Below are positions 52,475 to 60,632 of a stretch of 64,000 bases of DNA, piece after piece. The stretch comes from Nocardia bhagyanarayanae (GTDB lineage Bacteria > Actinomycetota > Actinomycetes > Mycobacteriales > Mycobacteriaceae). The first letter of the stretch is position 1. The number at the start of each line of letters is the position of its first letter. Both the position numbers and the translations under genes were made by a program. Location of the stretch: positions 3,596,001 through 3,660,000 of the forward strand of contig NZ_VFPG01000001.1 of assembly GCF_006716565.1 (NCBI RefSeq), in the 5' to 3' direction. The notes beneath the pieces are model-generated. The model saw only the letters and a program-made list of their open reading frames with translations. It was not told the DNA's origin and made no database searches.

Positions 52475-52918
52475 ATGAGCGCGCCGACGGTGGGGGTACT
52501 GCCGACGGCTCCGCAGATTTTGTGTGCGTTTCAGGGACGGCGCTTCCAGGACCGCGAGTTGTTGCGGTCCGCGCACGCGCTCGCCGAGCTGCACGCTCGG
52601 CGCGCCGAGGTGCGCGACGCCCACCTGGTCGCCGAAATAGATTGTCGGCGTGGGGAACTCGTCGACGACATCAACGACTGGATCGCGCAGGAGATGCCGC
52701 AGCATCGCAACGGCGCCTCGCTGCACACCGAGAGCCTCGGCGCCGTGGTGGACCGCATGGCGCGCAGCTGGGTGAACGCGAACCAGGCCATCGATGTCGA
52801 CGGGCCGCGCAGTGACAATACCCATAAACACTGGTATCACTTGGCCGAACTCGTCGACGGCTACACTGATCTGGTAACCGACGTGGCCGGAGGCCGCCGT
52901 CGACTGCCCGAGCAGTAG
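52475..52918 (+). CDS. DUF4254 family protein (copy 2)
   Basis: This 147-residue helical protein has the DUF4254 core (ELLRSAHALAELHARRAEV, VDDINDWI, SLGAVVDRMARSW, HLAELVDGYTDLVTDVAGG). It is clearly related in layout to the protein at 26354. ATG 52475 has AGGGG upstream; a GTG six bases earlier lacks room for a ribosome site. Function is unknown. The gene stands alone in AT-richer surroundings. Confidence 0.82.
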   Translation: MSAPTVGVLPTAPQILCAFQGRRFQDRELLRSAHALAELHARRAEVRDAHLVAEIDCRRGELVDDINDWIAQEMPQHRNGASLHTESLGAVVDRMARSWVNANQAIDVDGPRSDNTHKHWYHLAELVDGYTDLVTDVAGGRRRLPEQ

Positions 52919-53058
52919 CTGCTCACGCCGGCCGACGGGCTACCGCGCCACCGCCACGACGGCGACGTCCCGGGTGGAATGTCATCCGACCAGTGCGTCC
53001 GCCCGGATGCGAACGTCGCCGCCCGTAGTGACGGCGGGCGCAACGGGGCGCCCCGCCC

Positions 53059-53091
53059 GGCGTGCCGCGTGGTCGACTGGCGCGGCACGCC
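53059..53091. terminator. Hairpin between DUF4254 and DUF4126 genes
   Basis: GGCGTGCCGCG (53059-53069) and CGCGGCACGCC (53081-53091) form a perfect 11-bp stem with an 11-base loop between two convergent genes. It is probably a bidirectional terminator. Confidence 0.6.
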
Positions 53092-53157
53092 CGCTGTTTG
53101 CCGCGAATCGACGGTAGTCGAATGGTGGCGATCTGAGATCGACCAGCCACCATACGA

Positions 53158-53766
53158 CTACGCTCGATTTCCGGCCGCGGCCACTCGCCCGGCTCGGCGA
53201 CGTTCCCGACGCCGACGGCGGTAGCGGCGAATCCGGCTCGCCAGCAACACGACCGAGACCAGGCCGATCAGCAGGAACGATCCCGCCACGAACGCCGCGG
53301 TCACCGGATGGAAGATCGCGAGCGTGACGACGCCCGCGACGGCGATATCCTCCACGGCACTGGTCACGATATTGCTGGCCGGTTCCGGTGAGGTGTTGAT
53401 CGCCATCCGCAGCCCGGCCTTGACGAGATGGCTGACCAGCGCGGTGGTTCCGCCCACCGCCGCCGCGGCCAGTTGCGTCAGCGAGTCGTCGGAGCCCGCG
53501 ATGAGCGCCGCGACCACGGCGCCCGCGGCCGGGCGCACCACGGTGTGCAGCGTGTCCCAGAACGTGTCGAGGTACGGGACCTTGTCGGCCACCGCCTCGA
53601 TGAGGAACAGCACCGCGGCCGCGATCAGAACGTCGGTGCGCTGCAGGCCCTCCGGCACCTCGTCGGAAAGCCCTGTGACGCCGAACAAGCCGAACAAGAG
53701 CACCACGGCGTAGGCGTTGATACCGCTGGCCCAGCCCGCGGTGAAGATCAAGGGGAGCAGGGACAC
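53158..53766 (-). CDS. DUF4126 membrane protein
   Basis: This 202-residue protein has several hydrophobic helices and the DUF4126 features LPLIFTAGWASGINAYAVVLLFG, DTFWDTLHTVVRPAAGAV and TSPEPASNIVTSAVED, ending in an Arg-rich tail. The start is a GTG at 53766. It lies 137 bases downstream of the phosphonate permease on the same strand but is probably not part of that pathway. Function is unknown. Confidence 0.82.
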   Translation of the reverse strand: MSLLPLIFTAGWASGINAYAVVLLFGLFGVTGLSDEVPEGLQRTDVLIAAAVLFLIEAVADKVPYLDTFWDTLHTVVRPAAGAVVAALIAGSDDSLTQLAAAAVGGTTALVSHLVKAGLRMAINTSPEPASNIVTSAVEDIAVAGVVTLAIFHPVTAAFVAGSFLLIGLVSVVLLASRIRRYRRRRRERRRAGRVAAAGNRA

Positions 53767-53902
53767 ACTTCGATCCTAGGCGTGGGCGGCGCACTCCTTC
53801 TTGGCCGCGCGGCCTCGGCCGCCGCCGCGCCACCCAACTGATCGCAGCCGCCTCTCCTCGACAGCAGCGCCCGATGCCAGACGCCTTCGCGGTGCCCCGC
53901 AC

Positions 53903-54700
53903 TCACCGCAGGGCCGCGCGTCCTCGGACCTTGCCGAGCAGTACCAGCGCCACCAGCGTGACCACCGCCAATACCGTCGTCCCCGCCGCCGCGTCGAACA
54001 CGTCCCCTCGATCGGTCTGCCCGAAAATGGTGACCGGCAGGGTGCGCCAAGTGGCGGGATAAACCATGATGGTCGCACCCAATTCGCCCATCGACAGCGC
54101 GATCGCCAGTCCCGCCGCCGCGCCCAGCGCGGGCAGCAGGAGCGGAAGAGTCACCTGACACAGCACCCGGACAGGCCCGGCCCCAAGGGATTCGGCGGCC
54201 TGCCGATAATCCGGGTCGAGGCGGTCGAGCGCGGCCGACACCGCGCTGAACGCGTAGGCCAGCACCAGCACCGCGTGCGCCACGATGACGATCCACTTGG
54301 AACCGCCCAGCAGCAACGGCCGCTCGTTGAACGCGATCAGCACGCCGAGGCCGATGGCGACCGACGGCACCGCCACCGGCAGGTGGAACACGGCGTCGGT
54401 GAGTCTGCGACACCACGTCGGCGCCTCGCGCGCGGCGAGCGCGGCCCACGTGCCGACGATCAAGGCGAAGGCTCCGGCCAGCAGCGCGGTCTGCAAGCTC
54501 ACCGAGAGGCTCGCCGCCTCCTCACCCGACAGCGCCTGCCGGAAGTTGGCGAGGCCGAGATCCGAAGGGAGCGGACCGGTCCAGCTACCGGCCAGCGCCG
54601 CGGCGACGACGGTCGCGATCGGCGCGACGAACACGATCGTGACGACCAGACCGAACACCGTCAGCAGCACCGCCCGGCCGGTTCGGCTCCACACCAGCAT
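53903..54700 (-). CDS. ABC transporter permease, aminophosphonate type (second permease)
   Basis: This 265-residue permease has six helices and the inner-membrane EAA-like loop ESLGAGPVRVLCQVTLPLLLP. ATG 54700 has AAAGGA upstream; an in-frame GTG at 54706 overlaps the stop of the first permease. It belongs to the iron/putrescine/phosphonate permease group and pairs with the preceding gene. It closes the transporter operon. Confidence 0.88.
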   Translation of the reverse strand: MLVWSRTGRAVLLTVFGLVVTIVFVAPIATVVAAALAGSWTGPLPSDLGLANFRQALSGEEAASLSVSLQTALLAGAFALIVGTWAALAAREAPTWCRRLTDAVFHLPVAVPSVAIGLGVLIAFNERPLLLGGSKWIVIVAHAVLVLAYAFSAVSAALDRLDPDYRQAAESLGAGPVRVLCQVTLPLLLPALGAAAGLAIALSMGELGATIMVYPATWRTLPVTIFGQTDRGDVFDAAAGTTVLAVVTLVALVLLGKVRGRAALR

Positions 54701-54702
54701 GG

Positions 54703-55599
54703 TCACTGTCCTTTCCGCGCCGTGACGCGCGCGAAGACGAATCGGTAGGCGGCGTACAGCGTCAGCGAGAGCGCTACCTGCACCGAAGCCAGCACCGCCG
54801 CGCCCGGCAGGTCGAAGGTGACGATGCCGCGGGTGTAGATCAGCGCGGGCAGCGTCAGCACGCCTTTGGCGCCGGTGAACAGCACGATGCCGAACTCGTT
54901 GAGCGTCAACAAGAGCACGAGGCTGCCGCCCGCCGCCATGGCGGGCCAGGCCTCCGGGAGGACGACTTGGCGCAGCACCCGCCACGGTGAAGCGCCGAGA
55001 CTGGCCGCCACGTCGAGCTGTTCGCGCGGCAGCCGGGCGAACGCGGCGAGCAGCGGACGTACCACGAAGGGCGTGAAGAAGGTGATCTCGGCGGCGATCA
55101 CGCCGAGCGGGGTGTCGAGGAAGTTCAGCAGGGGAGTGTCGCGGCCGGTGATCTCGGCGATCAGCGCGTTGACCGCGCCCGCGGTGCCGTAGAGGAAGGT
55201 GAACGCGAGCGTCACGAGGAACGACGGCAGCGTGAGCACGGTGTCGATCAGCCTGCCGACCACCGCCGAACCAGGAAACGGTACGAACGCCAGCACGATG
55301 GCGAGGAACGCGCCGAGCATCAGGCACCCCGCGGTCGAGGCGAACGCGATGGAAACGGTGCGCCACAGCGCGTTCCGGAACGATTCCGAACCCAGCACCG
55401 AGGACCACACCTCGGTCCCGCGCCCGTCCGAGGTGACCGTCGACTCGGTGAGCACCCGCAGGATCGGATATCCGGCGACCAGGAGAACCAGGAGCACCGG
55501 CGGCAGCGTCCACAGCACCGCGCGCCACCGCCGCCTGGCGGCGTCCGGTGCCGGTGGTTCGACGCTGTCCACCGGACGTTCGAGCAGCACCGCGCTCAT
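54703..55599 (-). CDS. ABC transporter permease, aminophosphonate type (first permease)
   Basis: This 298-residue permease has a cytoplasmic N-terminus, six helices and the coupling loop ASLGASPWRVLRQVVLPEAWP. Its ATG overlaps the ATPase stop (ATGA). Together with the second permease it forms the membrane channel of a 2-aminoethylphosphonate-type importer; this assignment rests on gene context. Confidence 0.88.
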   Translation of the reverse strand: MSAVLLERPVDSVEPPAPDAARRRWRAVLWTLPPVLLVLLVAGYPILRVLTESTVTSDGRGTEVWSSVLGSESFRNALWRTVSIAFASTAGCLMLGAFLAIVLAFVPFPGSAVVGRLIDTVLTLPSFLVTLAFTFLYGTAGAVNALIAEITGRDTPLLNFLDTPLGVIAAEITFFTPFVVRPLLAAFARLPREQLDVAASLGASPWRVLRQVVLPEAWPAMAAGGSLVLLLTLNEFGIVLFTGAKGVLTLPALIYTRGIVTFDLPGAAVLASVQVALSLTLYAAYRFVFARVTARKGQ

Positions 55600-56816
55600 G
55601 CCGATACGTCCGTCGCGTGGTCGTTCGGTGCGACGGTGGACGATTCGGCGCCGACCGGGCGGGGGATGAGCACACCCGCCGGATCGGGAAACCGCGCGCC
55701 GACCGCGGAGCCCGGGGCGGCCACGAAGTGGCCCGACACGTCGACCGCGATCGGATCGGGCAATCCCTCCACATCGACCTCGAGCCGCGTCGACGCCCCG
55801 CGCCACACACTCGACACCACCGTGCCGCGCAGCGCGTTGCGATCGGACAACTCGCCGATCGTCACGGTATGCGGCCGAATACACAGCAGCGCAGCCGAAT
55901 CCGGGTCCAACGCGAGTCTGCCGACGCCGGGCTCCGGCGCTCGGGCGCGCAGCGTGTGCGACCCAGCGGTGACCAGCGCCGTGCCGCCGGAAACGCGATT
56001 CACCGTGCACGGCACGAGATTCGCCCCGCCGAGGAACGCGGCGGTGAAATCGCTGGGCGGCCGCTGCCAAAGATTCTCGGCGGTGTCCACGTCGACCAGG
56101 CGGGCGTCGCGCATGACCGCGATCCGGTCGGCGAGTGCCAGCGCCTCGGCCTGATCGTGGGTGACGTACAGCATCGCGGTGTCCGGCAACGCTTCCCGTA
56201 ACTGCCGCAACTCACCCAGCATCGTCTGGCGCAGCTGGGCGTCGAGCGCCGCGAGCGGCTCGTCGAGCAGCAACACCTTGGGCCGGATGGCGAGCGCCCT
56301 GGCGATGGCCACGCGCTGCTGCTGCCCGCCGGACAGCTCGCGCGGCAGCCGCTTGCCGTACTCGGCCATGCCGACCATGGTCAGCGCCTCGGTCACCCGC
56401 TCCGCGATGACGTCGCGCGGCACGCGATGCGCTTTCAGCCCGAAGGCCACATTGCCGTGCACGGTCATGTGCGGGAACAGCGCGTAGGACTGCACCACCA
56501 CGCCGATGCCGCGCTTGGCCGGTGACAGATTCGTGACGTCGCGCCCGGCCAGCCGGACCGCGCCCGAGGTCGGCCGGACGAACCCGGCCAGCGCCTTGAG
56601 CGCGGTCGACTTGCCCGAGCCGCTGGGTCCGAGCAGCGCGACGGTCTCGCCCGCGGCGACGCGCAAGGTGAAATCGGCCAGTGCGACGGTGGACTTGCGG
56701 CCGGTTCCGTACCGGACGCCGACCCGGTCGAACACGATGGCGGGTTCGCTGTCGGCTTCGTGGCGGACAGTCGTTGTGGCGGTGGACGTTTCGGTGAGCG
56801 TGTCGCCGGGGGTCAT
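55596..56816 (-). CDS. ABC transporter ATP-binding protein, aminophosphonate type
   Basis: This 406-residue ATPase has Walker A GPSGSGKS (63-70), the signature LSGGQ (161-165), Walker B VLLLDEP (181-187) and the H-loop VTHDQAEA. A C-terminal TOBE-like regulatory domain follows from about residue 250. It energises uptake by the two adjacent permeases. It starts 1 base after the stop of the binding-protein gene. Confidence 0.93.
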   Translation of the reverse strand: MTPGDTLTETSTATTTVRHEADSEPAIVFDRVGVRYGTGRKSTVALADFTLRVAAGETVALLGPSGSGKSTALKALAGFVRPTSGAVRLAGRDVTNLSPAKRGIGVVVQSYALFPHMTVHGNVAFGLKAHRVPRDVIAERVTEALTMVGMAEYGKRLPRELSGGQQQRVAIARALAIRPKVLLLDEPLAALDAQLRQTMLGELRQLREALPDTAMLYVTHDQAEALALADRIAVMRDARLVDVDTAENLWQRPPSDFTAAFLGGANLVPCTVNRVSGGTALVTAGSHTLRARAPEPGVGRLALDPDSAALLCIRPHTVTIGELSDRNALRGTVVSSVWRGASTRLEVDVEGLPDPIAVDVSGHFVAAPGSAVGARFPDPAGVLIPRPVGAESSTVAPNDHATDVSA

Positions 56817-56817
56817 G

Positions 56818-57885
56818 TCAGCCTCCGATGGCCTTCTCGTACGCGGCTACGTCGTCGTTCAGGTCGGCGAGGACCTTCGTCCAGTCCGGGCGCACGATCT
56901 GTACGCCCTGCAACAGCGCGGCCGGGCTCGGTCCGGAGCCGATGGCGGGGGCGTAGGCCAGATCGGTGCGGGCCGAGACGGCGAACGCGTCCGGGCCGAG
57001 CGTCTGCTGCACTTCCTTGCTGAGCAGGTAGTCCATCAACTTCTTGGCGGCCTCCGCGTGCGGGGCGCCCTTCGCAAGACCCATGAAGTAGGGCAGCGCG
57101 ACGGTGTGCTTGGCGCCGTCGGCCGAGGCCGGGAAGAAGATGCCGAACTTCGAGCCCTTCGAGGTGATCGATTCCATGTTCATCTGGATGTCGCCGTTGG
57201 CGATCAGCAGCTCGCCCTTGTCGACCTTCGGTTGCAGCTTGCCGGTGGACGCCGACGGGCCGACATTGTTGACCTGCAACCGCTTCAAGTACTCCAGCGC
57301 GCCGTCCTTGCCGCGCAACTGTTGCAGCAGGATCAGCACGGCGGTGCCGTCACCGGCCTGTCCCGGCGTCGAATACTGGAGTTTGCCTTTGTATTCCGGC
57401 TTCAGCAGGTCGTCCCAGGTGAGCTTCGAAGCGTCGACGGAGCTGTTGGCGATGAAGTTCAGGTAGTTGCCCGCCAGGCTGACGAACCTGCCGTTCGGGT
57501 CCTTCTCCGTGGCGGGGTAGGCCGAGGTGTCGATGCCCAGCGGCTGCAAAAGCCCTGCGGCGTCGGCTTTCTGGATGAACGGCGGCAGCGTGACCACCAC
57601 GTCGGCCTGCGGGTTGGACTGCTCCTTCTCGAGGCGGTTGACCACCTCGCCGGAGCCCGCCGCGACGACGTTCACCGCGATGCCGGTCTCGGAGCGGAAC
57701 TTCTCGAAATGGGTCTGGTACCAGGCGTCGAGGCCGTCGGCGGAGTAGACGGTGACCGTCTGCCCGTCGGAGCCGCCGGAACCCGTGCCGCCGCAGGCCG
57801 CGGTCAGGGCGACCGCGGTGGCGGTGACGACCAGCAGGGCGGTCCTGGACAGGACGCGGGACAGGCGCGTGGGGGAAGTACGCAC
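56818..57885 (-). CDS. ABC substrate-binding lipoprotein, aminoethylphosphonate type
   Basis: This 355-residue extracellular binding protein has a lipoprotein signal with lipobox LTAAC and a type II periplasmic-binding fold (VTVYSADGLDAWYQTHFEKF, GSGEVVNRLEKE, PQADVVVTLPPF). It resembles PhnS-type 2-aminoethylphosphonate binding proteins more than iron-binding relatives, and the downstream catabolic genes support that. The start is a GTG at 57885 without a strong ribosome site. Confidence 0.88.
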   Translation of the reverse strand: MRTSPTRLSRVLSRTALLVVTATAVALTAACGGTGSGGSDGQTVTVYSADGLDAWYQTHFEKFRSETGIAVNVVAAGSGEVVNRLEKEQSNPQADVVVTLPPFIQKADAAGLLQPLGIDTSAYPATEKDPNGRFVSLAGNYLNFIANSSVDASKLTWDDLLKPEYKGKLQYSTPGQAGDGTAVLILLQQLRGKDGALEYLKRLQVNNVGPSASTGKLQPKVDKGELLIANGDIQMNMESITSKGSKFGIFFPASADGAKHTVALPYFMGLAKGAPHAEAAKKLMDYLLSKEVQQTLGPDAFAVSARTDLAYAPAIGSGPSPAALLQGVQIVRPDWTKVLADLNDDVAAYEKAIGG

Positions 57886-57934
57886 GGTGAGAGCAACTTT
57901 CGCTTGGTGGTGTCGATGGTCGAAGGGACGGGAC

Positions 57935-58624
57935 TCAGGTGTGCTCGGCGCGGATCAGTTCGGCGAATTCGACGACCGAGGGCAGCACGTGGGTGGCGCC
58001 CGCGGCACGCAGCCGCCGTTCGTCGTGCGCGCCGGTCAACGCGCCCGCGACGATGCGCGCGCCCGCGGACCGGCCGGTGGCGATGTCGCTGGTGGTGTCG
58101 CCGAGCACAGCGACACGGTCGACGGCATCGACACGCAGGCTCAGCAGCGCGGTGAGCACCATGTCGGGGTAGGGGCGGCCGCGACCGGCGTCGGAAGGCG
58201 CGAGGGTCAGATCGGCGATGTCCCGCCAGCCCAGCGCGTCGAGCAGCCGGTCCTGGGTGCTCCGGCTGAAGCCGGTGGTCAGCGCGACCCGCACACCGGC
58301 GTCACGGAGCGTCGAGATCGCCTCGGCCGCACCGGGTATGGGTGCGATGTCGACCTCGCCGATCAGGGCGTCGTAGTGGTCCTCGAAGGCGCGGTTGGCG
58401 GTCTGCGCGCGTTCCTCGTCGCCGAGCAGCGCACGGAACACGGCGATCTTGGACTGTCCCATGGTGTCCAGCACGTAGCGGCGGGCCTGTTCGCGCCGCG
58501 GCCCTTCGGTTTCCATGCCCGCGGCCGTCGCCGCCGCTTCGAAGGCGCGCAGCACCAGGCCGCCGTCGGCGACGGTGGTTCCCGCCATGTCGAGCACCGC
58601 AAGCTGAATGGTGTTGTCCGGCAT
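57935..58624 (-). CDS. Phosphonatase-like HAD hydrolase
   Basis: This 229-residue HAD protein has the phosphonatase-type nucleophile motif LDMAGTTV (D12, with Ala at +2), MGQSKI with K59 at the Schiff-base Lys position of PhnX, TTGFSRS for motif II and LGDTTSDIATG for the acidic motif. PhnX cleaves phosphonoacetaldehyde to acetaldehyde and phosphate. This matches the TIGR03351 'phosphonatase-like' branch, which occurs with TIGR03364 oxidoreductases. ATG 58624 has AAGGAG upstream. Confidence 0.9.
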   Translation of the reverse strand: MPDNTIQLAVLDMAGTTVADGGLVLRAFEAAATAAGMETEGPRREQARRYVLDTMGQSKIAVFRALLGDEERAQTANRAFEDHYDALIGEVDIAPIPGAAEAISTLRDAGVRVALTTGFSRSTQDRLLDALGWRDIADLTLAPSDAGRGRPYPDMVLTALLSLRVDAVDRVAVLGDTTSDIATGRSAGARIVAGALTGAHDERRLRAAGATHVLPSVVEFAELIRAEHT

Positions 58625-58634
58625 CGTGTCTCCT

Positions 58635-59762
58635 TCAGAGGCCGAGCAGATCGGCGGTTTCCTCGCCGAGGGCGGGGCCGAGGGTCATGCCGCGGCCGCC
58701 GGGGCCGGTGATCACCCAGACGTGCTGGTCGGCCTCGGCTCGGGTGACGATCGCGGCGGGGTCGACGTTCTGGCTGTACACCCCGGCCCACCGACGCACG
58801 ATCGGCGGCAGCTTGCGGCCGAGCAGTTCCTCGGTGACGGAGGTGAGGTGCTCGTAGGGCGCCTCGTCCACGTCGAAGGCGAACGGCTCGGTGTATTCGT
58901 GGGTGTCGCCGATCGTGAGTCCGCCGTGCAGGCGCTGCACACACAGCAGCTGCATCCGGTGCTCGGCCGCGGTGGCGGTCTGGGACTGCTCGCGTTCGAG
59001 CGCGTCCACCTCCGGGCCCGCGAAGCCGGGGTAGTAGCGGAAGCTGTCGCCGTCGGCGACGGCGGTGGTCAGCGGCTCGCCGAGCGGCGCCGTCTGCATC
59101 ATCTGGAGCCGGACCCGGCGCACGGGGATCGCGCCGACCAGTTCCCTGGTCAGCCCGGTGTGCGCGGCGCCGGGGCAGACCAGCACCAGGTCGGCGGTGA
59201 AGGCGCGGCCTTGGTCATCGAGAACTGTTGCGCCGGAGCCGGTGTCGGTGACGGATCGGGCTTCGGTACCGGCGTGGAACGAATAGCGTTCGGAGGCCGC
59301 GAGATAGGCGCGCAGCGCGGGCAGCGCCTGCCGCGACTCCACGGCGGCGTCGGTCGAGCAGTGCAGTCCGGCCAGATACTTGCCGCGCAGCGCGGGGTTG
59401 ATCGCGCGCACCCGCTCCGGCTCGAGCAGTTCGAATCCGCGAGCCTCGGCGCTGTCGCTCGCCGCCGCCGCGCTCGCCACCGCCAGTTCCTCGGGGGTGC
59501 GCACCAGCGTGATGGACCCGGCCGGCCGGAAACCGACGCCGGGGACCTTGCCGCCGAGCTCCTCCCAGAGCTCGCGCGACCGCAAGGTCAGGTCGAGCTC
59601 CGTCGCCGACCGCCCGGACACCCACACCAGCCCGAAGTTGCGCACCGTCGCGCCACGCGCCTCGGGCTCGCGCTCCAGCTGTACGACCTCGTGTCCGCGG
59701 CGGACCGCGGCAAGGGCGTGGGCGGTGCCGAGAATTCCACCTCCGATGATGACCACTCGCAT
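58635..59762 (-). CDS. TIGR03364-type FAD-dependent oxidoreductase of phosphonate clusters
   Basis: This 375-residue flavoprotein of the glycine-oxidase (DAO) fold has the N-terminal motif VVIIGGGILGTAHALAAVRRG, conserved VRNFGLVWVSGR and the C-terminal FAD loop ITGPGGRGMTLGPALGEE. TIGR03364 proteins cluster with phosphonatase genes and are thought to oxidise 2-aminoethylphosphonate or its N-methyl form to phosphonoacetaldehyde. ATGs at 59780, 59771 and 59762 are in frame; 59762 best fits the Rossmann motif. An operator lies 20 bases upstream. Confidence 0.88.
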   Translation of the reverse strand: MRVVIIGGGILGTAHALAAVRRGHEVVQLEREPEARGATVRNFGLVWVSGRSATELDLTLRSRELWEELGGKVPGVGFRPAGSITLVRTPEELAVASAAAASDSAEARGFELLEPERVRAINPALRGKYLAGLHCSTDAAVESRQALPALRAYLAASERYSFHAGTEARSVTDTGSGATVLDDQGRAFTADLVLVCPGAAHTGLTRELVGAIPVRRVRLQMMQTAPLGEPLTTAVADGDSFRYYPGFAGPEVDALEREQSQTATAAEHRMQLLCVQRLHGGLTIGDTHEYTEPFAFDVDEAPYEHLTSVTEELLGRKLPPIVRRWAGVYSQNVDPAAIVTRAEADQHVWVITGPGGRGMTLGPALGEETADLLGL

Positions 59763-59781
59763 GGGTCCCATGGTGGGCAAT

Positions 59782-59791
59782 GGTCTAGACC
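59782..59791. promoter_or_regulatory. GntR operator, phosphonate operon side
   Basis: GGTCTAGACC is a perfect palindrome 20 bases upstream of the oxidoreductase start. It shares GGT-N-TAGACC with the second site 47 bases away (centre to centre). Confidence 0.6.
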
Positions 59792-59823
59792 GATGGGTAT
59801 TGCCCGTGCGAACGCTGGGTTAA

Positions 59824-59843
59824 CAATTGGTATAGACCAATTG
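59824..59843. promoter_or_regulatory. GntR operator, regulator side
   Basis: CAATTGGT (59824-59831) and ACCAATTG (59836-59843) are perfect arms around ATAG, ending 17 bases before the GntR start. The core GGTATAGACC matches the other site at nine of ten positions, pointing to one regulator and autoregulation. Confidence 0.7.
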
Positions 59844-59860
59844 CGGGTAGGCTGTCGGGC

Positions 59861-60628
59861 ATGGAAGCAACGGAGGTGACGCGCGGTCGGCGCGGCGAGA
59901 CATCCGGCGCGAGCACCGAATTGGTCCTTCCGGAGCGCTTGCCGAAGTCGTATCGGGTGCGCACCGAACTGGAGGGGATGATCGACGAGCTGGCCGAGGG
60001 TGATCCGGTGCCCTCGGAGCGCGAACTCGCCGTGCGATTCGAGGTCGCCAGGGAAACCGTCCGGCAGGCGCTTCGAGACCTCTTGGTGGAAGGGCGGATT
60101 CGGCGGCAGGGGCGCGGAACGGTGGTCTCCCGGCCGAAGATGGTGCAGCCGCTGTCGCTGCGTTCCTATACCGAAGGCGCGCTGAGTCTGGGCCGGGTGC
60201 CTGGACGCATCCTGGTCACCTGGGAGGACGTCCCCGCCGACGCCGACACCGCGGGCGATCTCGGGCTGACCCCGGGCACGTCGGTCATGCACCTGGAGCG
60301 AGTACTGCTCGCCGACGGCGAGCGCATCGGATTGGAGAGCACCTTCCTTCCGCTGTCGCGTTTCGCCGGACTCCGCGACAGCTACGACCCCACCACCTCC
60401 CTCTACGCGGCCGTGCGCGCCTCGGGCGTGGAATTCGGCGCAGCCACCGAACGCATCGAGACGGTGCTCGCGTCCCCGCGCGAGGCCGCCCTGCTCGAAT
60501 GCACGACGGCGCTGCCGCTCCTGCTGCTGCACCGGCGCAGCGTCGACGACGACGGCGCGCCCATCGAACGAGTACGCGCCCTCTACCGCGGCGACCGAAT
60601 CGCTTTCGAAGCCCGGCTGTCGAAGTAG
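59861..60628 (+). CDS. GntR/HutC family regulator with UTRA domain (phosphonate regulator)
   Basis: This 255-residue regulator has a winged helix (YRVRTELEGMIDELAEGDPVPSERELAVRFEVARETVRQAL... LVEGRIRRQGRGTVV) and a C-terminal UTRA ligand domain. It is divergent from the seven-gene minus-strand run at 53.2-59.8 kb, with two related palindromes between them. The likely inducer is an aminophosphonate or its metabolite. It is probably a repressor of both promoters. Confidence 0.9.
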   Translation: MEATEVTRGRRGETSGASTELVLPERLPKSYRVRTELEGMIDELAEGDPVPSERELAVRFEVARETVRQALRDLLVEGRIRRQGRGTVVSRPKMVQPLSLRSYTEGALSLGRVPGRILVTWEDVPADADTAGDLGLTPGTSVMHLERVLLADGERIGLESTFLPLSRFAGLRDSYDPTTSLYAAVRASGVEFGAATERIETVLASPREAALLECTTALPLLLLHRRSVDDDGAPIERVRALYRGDRIAFEARLSK

Positions 60629-60632
60629 CCGG

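Noticed and set aside
56506..58155. A 549-codon plus-strand frame opposite the binding-protein gene
   Set aside because: It is antisense to the ABC ATPase, binding-protein and HAD genes, which have full domain support.
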